Positions 8,197 through 16,662 of a DNA stretch of 64,000 nt are shown here, piece by piece. The DNA lies in the NCBI GenBank assembly GCA_934591895.1, contig CAKTPP010000005.1:1-64000 (forward strand), written 5' to 3'. The notes beneath the pieces were generated by a model that saw only the letters and a list, made by a program, of their open reading frames with translations, was not told the DNA's origin and did not search any database. Position numbers and translations under genes: made by a program. The DNA is from an uncultured Oscillospiraceae bacterium. GTDB taxonomy: Bacteria; Bacillota; Clostridia; Oscillospirales; Oscillospiraceae. Position 1 is the first letter of the stretch. The number at the start of each line of letters is the position of its first letter.

Positions 8197-9543
8197 ATGG
8201 GTAACGACACGAATGTCAACAAACGCGACGGCTTTCGCAGCCGCGGCGGCTTCATCATCGCCTGCATCGGTTCTGCCGTCGGCATGGGCAACATCTGGCG
8301 CTTTCCGACGCTGGTGTCCCAGTGGGGCGGCATGACCTTCCTCATTCCGTATTTTCTCTTTGTCATCCTCATCGCCTCCACCGGTGTCATCGGGGAGTTC
8401 GCGCTCGGCCGCGCGGGCGGCGCAGGCCCTGTCGGCTCGTTCGGCATGTGCACTGAGGCGCGCTTCGGCAAACGCAGGCCGGGCGAGCTCGTCGGTTACA
8501 TTCCGGTGCTCGGGTCGCTGGCGCTGGCCATCGGCTACACCTGCGTCATGGGCTGGATCTTCAAGTATACGTTTCTGGCGTTCGACGGCGGCCTGTCCGC
8601 CATGGGTCAGGACATGGATGTGATCGCCGGCAGCTTTGACGCCACCGCCAGTGCGTGGGGCGCGAATGTCTGGGTCGCGGTCGCGGTCGCGGTGAGCTTT
8701 GTCATCATGTCGTTCGGCATCGCCGGCGGCATTGAAAAGGCCAATAAGATCATGATGCCGATCCTGTTTCTGCTCTTTGTCGCGCTCGGCATCTATGTGT
8801 TCACGCTGCCCGGCGCGTCGGGCGGCTACCGGTATATCTTCACCATCAAGCCCGCGGGACTGCTTGACCCGTATGTCTGGATCTACGCCTTCGGTCAGGC
8901 GTTTTTCTCGCTGTCCGTCGCGGGCAACGGCAGCGTGATCTACGGCTCGTACCTGAGCAGGGACGAGTGCATTCCGAGCTCCGCGCGCAATGTCGCACTC
9001 TTTGATACGATCGCGGCGCTGCTGGCGGCGTTCGTCATCATCCCCGCCATGGCTGCCGGCGGCGCCGAGCTTGACGCGGGCGGCCCGGGGCTGATGTTCA
9101 TCTATCTCGTCCACGTCATGAACGGCATGGCGGGCGGGCGCATCGTTGCGATGGTGTTTTTCCTGTGCGTGTCGTTTGCGGGCGTCACGTCGATCATCAA
9201 CCTCTATGAGGCGCCGGTCGCGTCGCTGCAGGAAAAGCTCGGCCTCAGGCGCGTCCCGGCGACGGCTGTGATCCATGTGATCGGCCTTGCTGCTGCGCTG
9301 TGCATTCAGGCCATCGTCTCGCAGTGGATGGACGTTGTGTCCATCTATATCTGCCCGCTGGGCGCGCTGCTCGCGGCGGTGATGTTCTTCTGGATCGGCG
9401 GCAAAAAACTTGTGCTCGAGAGCGTCAATCTCGGCGCGCGCAAGCCCATCGGCGGCTGGTACTACCCGGCCGGAAAATATGTCTACTGCGCGAGCGTGCT
9501 CGTGGCGCTCATCGCCGGGGCGCTCCTCGGCGGCATCGGATAA
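8197..9543 (+). CDS. Sodium-dependent transporter, neurotransmitter:sodium symporter (NSS/SNF) family
   Basis: 448-residue LeuT-fold membrane protein with 11-12 hydrophobic helices. TM1 carries the family hallmark GSAVGMGNIWRFP (~26-38), the unwound helix that binds Na+ and substrate; further marks are FVILIASTGVIGEFALGR (TM2/3 junction) and GQAFFSLSVAGNGSVIYGSY (TM6, cf. the substrate-site helix). Bacterial relatives import amino acids such as leucine, tyrosine or tryptophan with Na+; the ligand here is not predictable. The ATG at 8197 is preferred over GTG 8179 because AAAGGA ends 9 nt before it. Monocistronic, with its own promoter and terminator. Confidence 0.9.
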   Translation: MGNDTNVNKRDGFRSRGGFIIACIGSAVGMGNIWRFPTLVSQWGGMTFLIPYFLFVILIASTGVIGEFALGRAGGAGPVGSFGMCTEARFGKRRPGELVGYIPVLGSLALAIGYTCVMGWIFKYTFLAFDGGLSAMGQDMDVIAGSFDATASAWGANVWVAVAVAVSFVIMSFGIAGGIEKANKIMMPILFLLFVALGIYVFTLPGASGGYRYIFTIKPAGLLDPYVWIYAFGQAFFSLSVAGNGSVIYGSYLSRDECIPSSARNVALFDTIAALLAAFVIIPAMAAGGAELDAGGPGLMFIYLVHVMNGMAGGRIVAMVFFLCVSFAGVTSIINLYEAPVASLQEKLGLRRVPATAVIHVIGLAAALCIQAIVSQWMDVVSIYICPLGALLAAVMFFWIGGKKLVLESVNLGARKPIGGWYYPAGKYVYCASVLVALIAGALLGGIG

Positions 9544-9558
9544 GAATTCCATACGAAA

Positions 9559-9761
9559 GCGGCGCTCCGTTTCCGGAGCGCCGCTGAGACTGTCAAAAAG
9601 CACTACTTTTTTGACAAAGGGGTTTGCGGCCTGACTGCAGCGCACGCACCGTCCGCCGGAGGCGGACGGTGCGCACGTTTGCAGGCCGAGAAGTATTTTC
9701 TTCGACGCACATGTCGCCGAAGAAAATGATCGGACTTTCTTTCGCCGCTGCAGCGGCGAAA
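9559..9761. repeat. Block of five consecutive palindromes (terminator plus structured repeat)
   Basis: Between the convergent symporter and muramidase genes. In order: GCGGCGCTCCG / CGGAGCGCCGC (9559-9584), probably the symporter terminator stem; TGTCAAAAA / TTTTTGACA (9591-9616); CGCACCGTCCGCC / GGCGGACGGTGCG (9645-9657 / 9661-9673) nested inside CGGCCTG / CAGGCCG (9627-9689); ATTTTCTTCG / CGAAGAAAAT (9695-9727); and the 22-bp perfect palindrome starting TTTCGCCGCTG (9740-9761). No open frame is convincing. It may be a dispersed REP/MITE-like element, but only one copy lies in this window. Confidence 0.6.
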
Positions 9762-9781
9762 CTCTACGAGGTTCTTTGCTG

Positions 9782-11185
9782 TTATCCTTTTTTCACGTTC
9801 CGGCAAAACGCCGTCAGGATCGCCGCGGTCTGTTCGCGCGTGGTGAACCCCTGCGGGCGGAGATACTTGACGCCGTTGTCGTCCGAGCCGGAGATCAGAC
9901 CGAGCGCGACGGCGTCCGCCATGGCGCTGCGCGCCCAGCCGGATACGCGTCCGCCGTCCGGGAAGGCGCTCAGGGGCGCGGGCGTCCACGTGTGCCGGAG
10001 CTTCAGGATGCGGTCCGTGTACTCCATGAGCAGCACGGCGAGCTGCTCGCGAGTCACCGGCGCGTCGGGGGAGAAGGTCGTCCGGCCCGTCCCGGCGGTC
10101 ACGCCGGTCCGGTACGCCCAGAGCACGGCGCTCTGATACCAGCCTTGCGTCAGATCCGTAAACGGGGTCTTTCCGCTGACCTCCGGCGAGCCGGAGAGCT
10201 GGTAGAGGATCTGCACGGCCTGCGCGCGCGTGGTCGTGCCCTTCGGGTCAAAGCGTCCGCTGCCGACGCCGGACATCAAACCGGTGTTCACGCAGAAGTC
10301 AATGCCGGCGTGTGCCCATGTTCCGGGGGCGGGGACATCGCTCAGCGCCTTGCTCGGGCAGGATTTGAGCGGGCGCAGCGGCTGGGTCACGGATGCGCCG
10401 CAGCTGCTGCAGGTGTAGACGCTGCTGCCGAAGTCCGTGCACGTCGGCTCTGCGTGCTTGGTGACGCGGTAATCGTGCGTGTGTCCTGCACTGAGCGATG
10501 CGCCGTAGCGCAGGTTCAGATCCACGTTCGTCGGGATGCCGGGGATACGGGCGCTGCTGCTGCACTGCCACGTGCTGTAGCTGCCGCTGTAACCGGTCTG
10601 CGCATCCCAGACGGCGAGCCAGCGATCCCACTGGTCATAGGCGGGGTCGTCGAGCACGGTCGTCCACCAGTAGCGGTTGGCGTAAATGCCGACGCTGTAG
10701 CCGGCGGCGCGCAGCGTGTCGCAGAAGATGGTCGCGTGGCGCAGGATCTCGGCCTTCGTGCAGCCTGTGCGCACGCTCTCGTCCTCCAAATCGAGGTAGA
10801 CCGGCAGCCGCAGCGTTTTGCCGCGCAGCAGCTGCACTGCCTCTGCGGCCTCGCTGCGCGCCTGTGCGTCCGTTTTGGCGGTCGAAAACACGTACGCGCC
10901 GTAGGGGATGCTGAGCCGCTCACACGCGGCGGCGTTGGCGCTCCACTTCTGGTCGGCCTGACCGCGGGCATAGCAGCGGATGATGGCAAAGTCGATGCTC
11001 CGCGCCGCCGTGCTCCAGTCGATGTCGCCCTGAAACTGGCTGACGTCGACTCCGGCGCCCGTGATCCGCTCACCGGCGGAATACACATCGGGGCTCCCTG
11101 CCGCCGCGGCAGGAAGGTATGCACCGGCTGCGTTTCCCGTCAGCAGGGCGGCCAGAAGCAGACAGGCAAGAAAACGTTTTGTCAT
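9782..11185 (-). CDS. Exported GH25 muramidase (lysozyme) with three C-terminal SLH repeats
   Basis: 467 residues. Signal peptide 1-29 (LLLAALLTGNAAGAYLPAAAA). GH25 domain ~44-230: GVDVSQFQGDIDW with the active-site Asp region (47-57), FAIIRCYARG, VYLDLEDES (129-137, acidic catalytic pair), GIYANRYWW and VDLNLRYG at the end. GH25 enzymes cut N-acetylmuramyl-beta-1,4-GlcNAc in peptidoglycan. A Cys-rich linker (~245-280, two CxxC-like pairs) leads to three S-layer homology repeats (~290-345, 350-405, 410-465), each with an F-x-D start and a TREQ or TRAQ end; these bind secondary cell-wall polymer. Likely role: wall remodelling at the cell surface. Start at 11185 has CAAGGAGGAAC 5 nt upstream. 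Confidence 0.92.
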   Translation of the reverse strand: MTKRFLACLLLAALLTGNAAGAYLPAAAAGSPDVYSAGERITGAGVDVSQFQGDIDWSTAARSIDFAIIRCYARGQADQKWSANAAACERLSIPYGAYVFSTAKTDAQARSEAAEAVQLLRGKTLRLPVYLDLEDESVRTGCTKAEILRHATIFCDTLRAAGYSVGIYANRYWWTTVLDDPAYDQWDRWLAVWDAQTGYSGSYSTWQCSSSARIPGIPTNVDLNLRYGASLSAGHTHDYRVTKHAEPTCTDFGSSVYTCSSCGASVTQPLRPLKSCPSKALSDVPAPGTWAHAGIDFCVNTGLMSGVGSGRFDPKGTTTRAQAVQILYQLSGSPEVSGKTPFTDLTQGWYQSAVLWAYRTGVTAGTGRTTFSPDAPVTREQLAVLLMEYTDRILKLRHTWTPAPLSAFPDGGRVSGWARSAMADAVALGLISGSDDNGVKYLRPQGFTTREQTAAILTAFCRNVKKG

Positions 11186-11214
11186 GGTGTTCCTCCTTGG
11201 GGTAATTGTCCTTT

Positions 11215-11243
11215 ATTGTACTGCACGCGCGCGCAAAAGGCAA
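11215..11243 (-). promoter_or_regulatory. Promoter of GH25-SLH gene
   Basis: TTGCCT (11238-11243), 17-nt spacer, TACAAT (11215-11220) on the minus strand, about 30 nt before the start codon. Confidence 0.65.
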
Positions 11244-11260
11244 CCGGCATCGCGGCGGAC

Positions 11261-11295
11261 AAAAAACCGGCGCCCTGCATCCGCAGAGCGCCGGT
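11261..11295 (-). terminator. Terminator of the pyrG-purB-purA operon
   Basis: Stem ACCGGCGCTCTGC / GCAGGGCGCCGGT on the minus strand (11283-11295 / 11266-11278, one mismatch) followed by TTTTTT. Confidence 0.85.
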
Positions 11296-11305
11296 CTTGG
11301 CGGTC

Positions 11306-12580
11306 TCAGAACATTTTGACGTACGCATCGCGGTCAGGACCGACGGAGACGTACTTGATGCGGCAGCCGACGGTGCCCTCAAGGTAGTGCACGTAGTCGA
11401 GCGCCTCCTTCGGCAGGTCGCTCACCTTGCGGCAGCCGGAGATATCGCAGTGGAAGCCGGGCAGGTACTCGTAGATGGGCTTGGCCTTGGCCAGCTTCAC
11501 GCCGATGGGGAAGCGCTCCACGCGCTCGCCGTCGATCTCATAGGCAACGCACACGGGGATCTTGTCCAGATAGGACAGCACGTCGAGCTTCGTCAGCGCG
11601 ATGCTCGTGCAGCCCTGCATCTTCACGCCGTAGCGGGAGGCGACCACGTCGAACCCGCCCACGCGGCGCGGGCGGCCGGTGGCGGCGCCGTATTCGCCGC
11701 CGGCGTCACGCAGCGCGGCGGCCTCGTCGCCGAACATCTCACAGGTGAACGGCCCCTCGCCCACACAGGTGGAGTAGGCCTTCATGATGCCGATGATCGA
11801 GTCGAGCCGCGCCTCCGGGATGCCCGCGCCGATGGGGGCATAGGCCGCGATCGTCGACGAGCCGGAGGTGTACGGATAGATGCCGTAGTCAATGTCGCGC
11901 AGCGCGCCGAGCTGCGCCTCAAAGAGCACGGACTTGTTGTCCTCAATGGCCTCGGAGAGGTAGTCGGTCGTGTCGCAGACGTAGTCCTTGAACGGCATGG
12001 CATAGGTGTCGATCCACGCCATCATCTCGTCGAGGTCGATGGGGTCATGGTGATAACCGTTGACAACGAAGAGGTTTTTCCACTCGAGAATGTCGGCAAG
12101 GCGCTCCTTGAGCGCGTCGCGGTCGGCGAGCTCGCCCATGCGCAGCGCCTTCTTCATATATTTGTCCGAGTAGGCGGGGGAGATGCCGCGGCGGGTCGAG
12201 CCGAACTTCTTGTCCGCCAGACGGTCTTCCTCCAGACAGTCGAGCAGCTTGTGGTACGGCATGCAGATGACGGCCTTGTCGCTGATCTTCAGGTGCTCCG
12301 GCGTGATGGTGATGCCGCCTTCGCGCAGACGCGCGACCTCGTGAAACATGTGCTCCGTATCAATGACCATGCCGGGGCCGAGCACGTTCACGGTCTCGTC
12401 GCGCAGGATGCCGGACGGCATGAGATTGAGCACGAACTTGCCCTTGTCGTTGATGACGGTGTGGCCGGCATTGTTGCCGCCCTGATAGCGCACGACGACG
12501 TCATACTTCTGACTGAGCAGGTCGACCATGCGGCCCTTGCCCTCGTCACCCCAGTTGATGCCTACGATGGATGTCAGCAT
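11306..12580 (-). CDS. purA: Adenylosuccinate synthetase
   Basis: 424 residues, the usual PurA length. Catalyses IMP + L-aspartate + GTP to adenylosuccinate, the first committed step to AMP, in the cytoplasm. Seen: the N-terminal GDEGKGRMVDLL phosphate-binding loop (~11-22) with the catalytic Asp/His pattern NNAGHTV (~37-43), TRRGISPAY, and the substrate segment ATGRPRRVGGFD. Start at 12580 is preceded by AGGAGG. It sits 21 bp after purB and is last in an operon with pyrG and an ANTAR regulator; a strong terminator follows. Its grouping with CTP synthase links nucleotide branch enzymes that both use glutamine/aspartate nitrogen. Confidence 0.96.
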   Translation of the reverse strand: MLTSIVGINWGDEGKGRMVDLLSQKYDVVVRYQGGNNAGHTVINDKGKFVLNLMPSGILRDETVNVLGPGMVIDTEHMFHEVARLREGGITITPEHLKISDKAVICMPYHKLLDCLEEDRLADKKFGSTRRGISPAYSDKYMKKALRMGELADRDALKERLADILEWKNLFVVNGYHHDPIDLDEMMAWIDTYAMPFKDYVCDTTDYLSEAIEDNKSVLFEAQLGALRDIDYGIYPYTSGSSTIAAYAPIGAGIPEARLDSIIGIMKAYSTCVGEGPFTCEMFGDEAAALRDAGGEYGAATGRPRRVGGFDVVASRYGVKMQGCTSIALTKLDVLSYLDKIPVCVAYEIDGERVERFPIGVKLAKAKPIYEYLPGFHCDISGCRKVSDLPKEALDYVHYLEGTVGCRIKYVSVGPDRDAYVKMF

Positions 12581-12601
12581 TTTAGAGAAACCTCCTGTTA
12601 C

Positions 12602-14035
12602 TTACACGTTGACGGATGCTTCGCATCCGAGCAGCGTTGTGTATTTGTTCAGAACCGGAGCGACCTGCTCGCGCAGGAACGTCTCGGTCTGGTGCACAGC
12701 CATGCCGGTGAAGGCATGGGGGTCGACCAGCTTGTCCAGCTCATCGCGCGTGAGCCCGAAGGTGGGGTCGGCAAGAATGCGCGCGAGCAGGTCGTTGCTG
12801 CCGCCGCCGAGCTTGACGGCTTTTCCGGCGGCCACGCTGTGCCGGCGGATCGCCTCGTGCAGCGCCTGCCGGTCGCCGCCCTTTTCCTTGACGCAGTACA
12901 TGAGAATGTTCTCCGTGGCGAGAAACGGCAGCTCTTCCGCCAGATGCTTTTCGGCCATCTTCGGATACACGGTCAGGCCGCGGATAACGTTAAGGTACAG
13001 TGTCAGGATGCCGTCGGTGGCGAGAAACGCCTCCGGGATGCTGATGCGGCGGTTGGCCGAGTCGTCGAGCGTGCGCTCAAACCACTGGGCGCTCGCGGTG
13101 ACGGCGGCGTTCTGCAGATCGCAGATGACATACCGCGACAGGGACGCAATGCGCTCGCTGCGCATGGGATTGCGCTTGTAGGCCATGGCCGACGAGCCGA
13201 TCTGACCGCTTTCAAACGGCTCGTCCACCTCCTTGAGGTGGGACAGCAGCCGGATATCGCTCGAGAACTTCGACGCGCTCTGCGCGATGCCGGACAGCAC
13301 CTGCAGCACCTGAAAGTCCACCTTGCGCGAATAGGTCTGGCCGCTGACGGGGTATGCGCCGGAAAAGCCCATCTTCTCGCAGATCTTCTGCTCGAGCGCG
13401 ACGACCTTGCGTTCGTCGCCGTCAAACAGGGCAAGGAAGCTTGCCCCCGTGCCGGTCGTGCCCTTGCAGCCGAGGAGCTTGAGATGCTCCAGCTGGAACT
13501 CGAGCTGCTCAAGATCCATCAGCAGATCCTGCGCCCAGAGCGTGGCGCGCTTGCCGACGGTCGTCGGCTGTGCGGCCTGAAAATGCGTGTAGGCGAGCGT
13601 CGGCTGCGCCTTGTGCGTCTCGGCAAAGTCTGCCAGCGCCTGAATGACGTTCACGAGCAGGCTGCGGATCTGCTCGAGCGCCTCGCGCATGAGGATGATG
13701 TCCGTGTTGTCGCCGACGTAGCAGGACGTCGCGCCGAGGTGCAAAATGGCCTTCGCGTCCGGGCAGCACGCGCCGTAGGTCAGCACGTGCGCCATCACGT
13801 CGTGCCGTACCTCATGCTCGCGCTCGGCGGCATAGTCATAGTCGATGTCGGTAATGTGTGCGCGCAGCTCGGCGATCTGCGCGTCCGTGATCGGCAGACC
13901 GAGCTCCTGCTCGCTCTCCGCCAGCGCGATCCAGAGTCTGCGCCAGGTGGAAAACTTGTTGTCGTCGGAATAGATGTGCTGCATGGTGCGTCCGGCATAG
14001 CGGGTGCACAGGGGATTGGTGTAGCGATCGTGCAT
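12602..14035 (-). CDS. purB: Adenylosuccinate lyase
   Basis: 477 residues, cytoplasmic, fumarase/aspartase superfamily homotetramer. It acts twice in purine synthesis: cleaving SAICAR to AICAR and adenylosuccinate to AMP, releasing fumarate. Seen: LGATSCYVGDNTD (~100-112), THFQAAQPTTVGKR with the catalytic His, and the signature loop SSAMAYKRNPMRSE (~290-303) with the catalytic Ser. Slightly longer than the 430-aa bacterial type and closer to the eukaryote-like PurB form found in Clostridia. Only 3 bp separate it from the pyrG stop codon, and AGAGGAT supplies the ribosome binding site, so translational coupling is likely. Confidence 0.95.
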   Translation of the reverse strand: MHDRYTNPLCTRYAGRTMQHIYSDDNKFSTWRRLWIALAESEQELGLPITDAQIAELRAHITDIDYDYAAEREHEVRHDVMAHVLTYGACCPDAKAILHLGATSCYVGDNTDIILMREALEQIRSLLVNVIQALADFAETHKAQPTLAYTHFQAAQPTTVGKRATLWAQDLLMDLEQLEFQLEHLKLLGCKGTTGTGASFLALFDGDERKVVALEQKICEKMGFSGAYPVSGQTYSRKVDFQVLQVLSGIAQSASKFSSDIRLLSHLKEVDEPFESGQIGSSAMAYKRNPMRSERIASLSRYVICDLQNAAVTASAQWFERTLDDSANRRISIPEAFLATDGILTLYLNVIRGLTVYPKMAEKHLAEELPFLATENILMYCVKEKGGDRQALHEAIRRHSVAAGKAVKLGGGSNDLLARILADPTFGLTRDELDKLVDPHAFTGMAVHQTETFLREQVAPVLNKYTTLLGCEASVNV

Positions 14036-14038
14036 ATA

Positions 14039-15646
14039 TTATCCTCTTTCTGCGTGGCGCAGCGCCGCCGAGATCAGCCCCTTGAACAGGGGGTGCGCCT
14101 TGTTCGGGCGGCTCTTAAACTCGGGGTGGTACTGTACGCCGATGTAAAAGTCGTTTTCGGGGATCTCAACGGTCTCCACAATGTGCCCGTCCGGCGACAG
14201 GCCGGAGAGCACGAGCCCTTTTTCCTGCATGAGCGCGCGGTAGTCGTTGTTGAACTCGTACCGGTGGCGGTGGCGCTCGGAGATCTCCGCCCTGCCGTAG
14301 CAGGCCTCCATTTTGGTGCCGGGTACGATGCAGCACGGATATGCGCCGAGGCGCAGCGTGCCGCCCTTGTTGATCTCGTCGCTCTGGTCAGGCATGAAGT
14401 CGATGACCTTGTGCGTGCTGTTCTCGTCGAACTCGCCGGAGTTGGCGTCTGCCAGACCGCAGACGGAACGCGCAAACTCGATGACCGCGATCTGCATGCC
14501 CAGACAGATGCCAAGGTAGGGGACGTTGTGCGTGCGGGCATAGTGCGCGGCCGCGATCTTGCCCTCGATGCCGCGGTTGCCGAAGCCGCCGGGCACGAGG
14601 ATGCCGTCGCATCCGCCGAGCACCTCCTCTACATTATCGCGCGTGATCGTCTCGCTGTCAATCCATTGAATGTCGACACGCGTACCGTAGACGTATCCGG
14701 CGTGGCGCAGTGCCTCGGCCACGGACAGATATGCGTCGTGCAGCTGCACGTATTTGCCCACGAGCCCGATCGTCACGCGGCGCGAGCGGCTGCGGATGCT
14801 CTCGAGCATGGCGTCCCACTCGCTCATGTCCGGCGCAGGCGCGTCGATGTGCAGCTCACGGCAGACGATCTCGGAAAACCGGTTGCGCTCGAGCATGACC
14901 GGCGCCTCGTACAGCACGGGCAGCGTCATGTTCTCGATCACGCAGTCGGGCTTGACGTTGCAGAACAGGGAGATCTTGCGGAAGATGGATTCCTCGAGCG
15001 GCTCGTCGCAGCGCAGCACGATGATGTCCGGGGAAATGCCCATGCCCTGCAGCTCCTTGACGGAATGCTGCGTGGGCTTCGTCTTGTGCTCCTCGCTGCC
15101 GTGCAGATACGGCACGAGCGTCACGTGGATGTAGAGCGCGTTCTCGCGCCCGACCTCGAGCCCGACCTGCCGGATGGCCTCAAGAAACGGCTGGCTTTCG
15201 ATGTCGCCGGTCGTGCCGCCGACCTCGGTGATGACGACGTCGGCGTTCGTCTTGCTTCCGACGCTGTAAATGAAGTCCTTGATCTCGTTGGTGATGTGCG
15301 GAATGACCTGCACCGTCTCGCCGAGATATTCGCCGCGCCGCTCCTTGTTGAGCACGTTCCAGTAGACCTTGCCGGTCGTGAGGTTGGAGTATTTGTTCAG
15401 ATCCTCGTCGATGAAGCGCTCATAGTGGCCGAGATCGAGATCGGTCTCCGCGCCGTCTTCGGTGACGTACACCTCACCGTGCTGGTAGGGACTCATCGTG
15501 CCGGGGTCTACATTAATATAAGGATCGAGCTTCTGCGCCGCGACCTTCAGGCCGCGCGCCTTGAGCAGACGGCCGAGCGAGGCCGCCGTAATGCCCTTGC
15601 CGAGTCCGGAAACAACGCCGCCTGTAACGAAAATGTACTTGGTCAT
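14039..15646 (-). CDS. pyrG: CTP synthase (glutamine-hydrolysing)
   Basis: 535 residues, full length. Makes CTP from UTP, ATP and glutamine. N-terminal synthetase domain (~1-265): [19 protein letters not shown]-loop, [15 protein letters not shown]-terminal class I glutamine amidotransferase (~290-530): [24 protein letters not shown] with the nucleophilic Cys, and [12 protein letters not shown] with the His-x-Glu of the triad. Start at 15646 lies behind GAGGGGG and 12 bp after the ANTAR gene stop. Second gene of the ANTAR-pyrG-purB-purA operon. Confidence 0.96.
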   Translation of the reverse strand: MTKYIFVTGGVVSGLGKGITAASLGRLLKARGLKVAAQKLDPYINVDPGTMSPYQHGEVYVTEDGAETDLDLGHYERFIDEDLNKYSNLTTGKVYWNVLNKERRGEYLGETVQVIPHITNEIKDFIYSVGSKTNADVVITEVGGTTGDIESQPFLEAIRQVGLEVGRENALYIHVTLVPYLHGSEEHKTKPTQHSVKELQGMGISPDIIVLRCDEPLEESIFRKISLFCNVKPDCVIENMTLPVLYEAPVMLERNRFSEIVCRELHIDAPAPDMSEWDAMLESIRSRSRRVTIGLVGKYVQLHDAYLSVAEALRHAGYVYGTRVDIQWIDSETITRDNVEEVLGGCDGILVPGGFGNRGIEGKIAAAHYARTHNVPYLGICLGMQIAVIEFARSVCGLADANSGEFDENSTHKVIDFMPDQSDEINKGGTLRLGAYPCCIVPGTKMEACYGRAEISERHRHRYEFNNDYRALMQEKGLVLSGLSPDGHIVETVEIPENDFYIGVQYHPEFKSRPNKAHPLFKGLISAALRHAERG

Positions 15647-15658
15647 GAATAAGCCCCC

Positions 15659-16255
15659 TCAATCTTCATAGGTACGGATGATATTCTCTGCGATGGTTCG
15701 CCGCGGCTTGCTGGTGTTCATCGCCTGCTTTTCGATGTATTTGTGCGCCTCCGTCTCCGTCATCTGCAGGTGCTGCACAAGCAGCAGCTTTGCGCGGTTG
15801 ATGATGCGGATATCGGCGACCTTTGCCTCCAGCTTTTCCGTCTTGTGCTGCATCTGCTCAAGCTGAATGCGCACGGCGGTCAGCAGGCGGATGGTCTGCA
15901 CGATGAGCGGCTCCGGTGCGTCGTTCGGCAGCACCAGCACGCCGGATTGCTCGAGCAGGGCGGCGGCGGCCTCCGCGTGCGCTGGCTCAGCCAGCAGAAG
16001 CACCGCCATGCAGCGCCGCTTCTTGAGCTGCAGCGCCAGCTCCTGTCCGGAGCTGCCGGTGACCGGCTCTGCGATGAGCACGCCGTCGATGCCTCCGGCG
16101 TCAAAGCGCTCGAGTGCCTGCCGCGCGCTGCCGGTGTGCTCAAACGGGACGATGCGCGCCCGCGTGAGCAGGGCGCTGATACGCTTGATCTGTGCCTCGG
16201 ATGCGGAGACCAGCATGGCGCTCACGGTGTGCAGCGGCAGATTCATACGCATCAC
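15659..16255 (-). CDS. ANTAR-domain RNA-binding response regulator
   Basis: 198 residues. The N-terminal ~120 residues fold like a receiver (AMLVSASEA, IDGVLIAEP, MAVLLLAEP strands) but the phospho-accepting Asp is not obvious: the expected position reads LIAEP, so it is likely a pseudo-receiver. A coiled segment (~130-150, QLEQMQHKTEKLEAKVAD) precedes the ANTAR domain (~140-195): INRAKLLLVQHLQMTETEAH and a closing R-R-T-I-A-E-N-I-I, where the helical triplet and AK-LL residues are diagnostic. ANTAR proteins bind paired hexaloop hairpins in nascent RNA and prevent termination, often at nitrogen-assimilation genes. It is divergent from glnN, whose leader has a terminator, and heads the pyrG-purB-purA operon. 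Start 16255 has GAGGTGAT upstream; an ATG one codon later is an alternative. Confidence 0.85.
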   Translation of the reverse strand: MMRMNLPLHTVSAMLVSASEAQIKRISALLTRARIVPFEHTGSARQALERFDAGGIDGVLIAEPVTGSSGQELALQLKKRRCMAVLLLAEPAHAEAAAALLEQSGVLVLPNDAPEPLIVQTIRLLTAVRIQLEQMQHKTEKLEAKVADIRIINRAKLLLVQHLQMTETEAHKYIEKQAMNTSKPRRTIAENIIRTYED

Positions 16256-16284
16256 CTCATAATATAAGATCGGAGCGGAAAAGC

Positions 16285-16342
16285 AAAAAGACGCTTCCGA
16301 TGCCGATAAGGGGCACTTTCCCCCCGGTCATCGTGAAACGTC
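16285..16342 (-). terminator. Leader terminator/attenuator before the ANTAR-pyrG-purB-purA operon
   Basis: On the minus strand GACGTTTC / GAAGCGTC (16335-16342 / 16290-16297), CGATG-A-CCG / CGG-CATCG and a GGGG / CCCC core stack into one long imperfect stem, ending directly in TTTTTG (16285-16289). It lies between the promoter and the first start codon, so transcription of the operon must pass it. Confidence 0.7.
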
Positions 16343-16424
16343 AGTGTTCTCGAACAGATACCATATGTACTTTTATGACCGTATCAGCGGTGCACAGGAT
16401 TTTTTCAATCAAAAATCCATGTAT

Positions 16425-16454
16425 ATAATACACCACGGGTTTTGCACGTGTCAA
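16425..16454 (-). promoter_or_regulatory. Promoter of ANTAR-pyrG-purB-purA operon
   Basis: TTGACA (16449-16454), 18-nt spacer, TATTAT (16425-16430) on the minus strand; leader of about 160 nt. Confidence 0.75.
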
Positions 16455-16523
16455 GAATAAAATCTCGGCCGCAATTGCCGGAAATTCTGTGAAATCCGCC
16501 GAAAGAAATTGCGCCGCACCCGC

Positions 16524-16552
16524 TTGACATTTTTCTGCAACAGGCGTATATT
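16524..16552 (+). promoter_or_regulatory. glnN promoter
   Basis: TTGACA (16524-16529), 17-nt spacer, TATATT (16547-16552); divergent from the ANTAR operon promoter 70 bp away. The remaining part of 16256-16523 holds only the ANTAR-operon leader. Confidence 0.8.
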
Positions 16553-16563
16553 TTCCACATTGA

Positions 16564-16618
16564 AACGGCAATGGCGTCGTGGAGAGCAGATGATCTCCTG
16601 GCACCAGTGCCGTTTTTT
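16564..16618 (+). promoter_or_regulatory. glnN leader: intrinsic terminator with candidate ANTAR-binding hairpins
   Basis: Starting a few nt after the predicted transcription start, AACGGCA (16564-16570) pairs with TGCCGTT (16608-16614) to form a terminator stem ending in TTTTTT. The 5' arm can instead form a 4-bp hairpin CGGC / GTCG (16566-16579) with hexaloop AATGGC, which has the A at position 1 and G at position 4 expected of ANTAR targets. A second hairpin, GGC / GCC (16600-16611), has hexaloop ACCAGT (A1 but A4) and would sequester the 3' arm. Mutual exclusion with the terminator is the known ANTAR antitermination layout; binding is inferred. Confidence 0.6.
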
Positions 16619-16662
16619 CGTTGTTGACACAGATTTATAACATAGAAAGGGGACCCCGGAAA

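Noticed and set aside
9776..15652. A 1958-codon open frame on the plus strand
   Set aside because: It is antisense to well-recognised genes (GH25, purA, purB, pyrG) and reads as low-complexity Arg/Ala/His/Asp sequence typical of GC-rich shadow frames.
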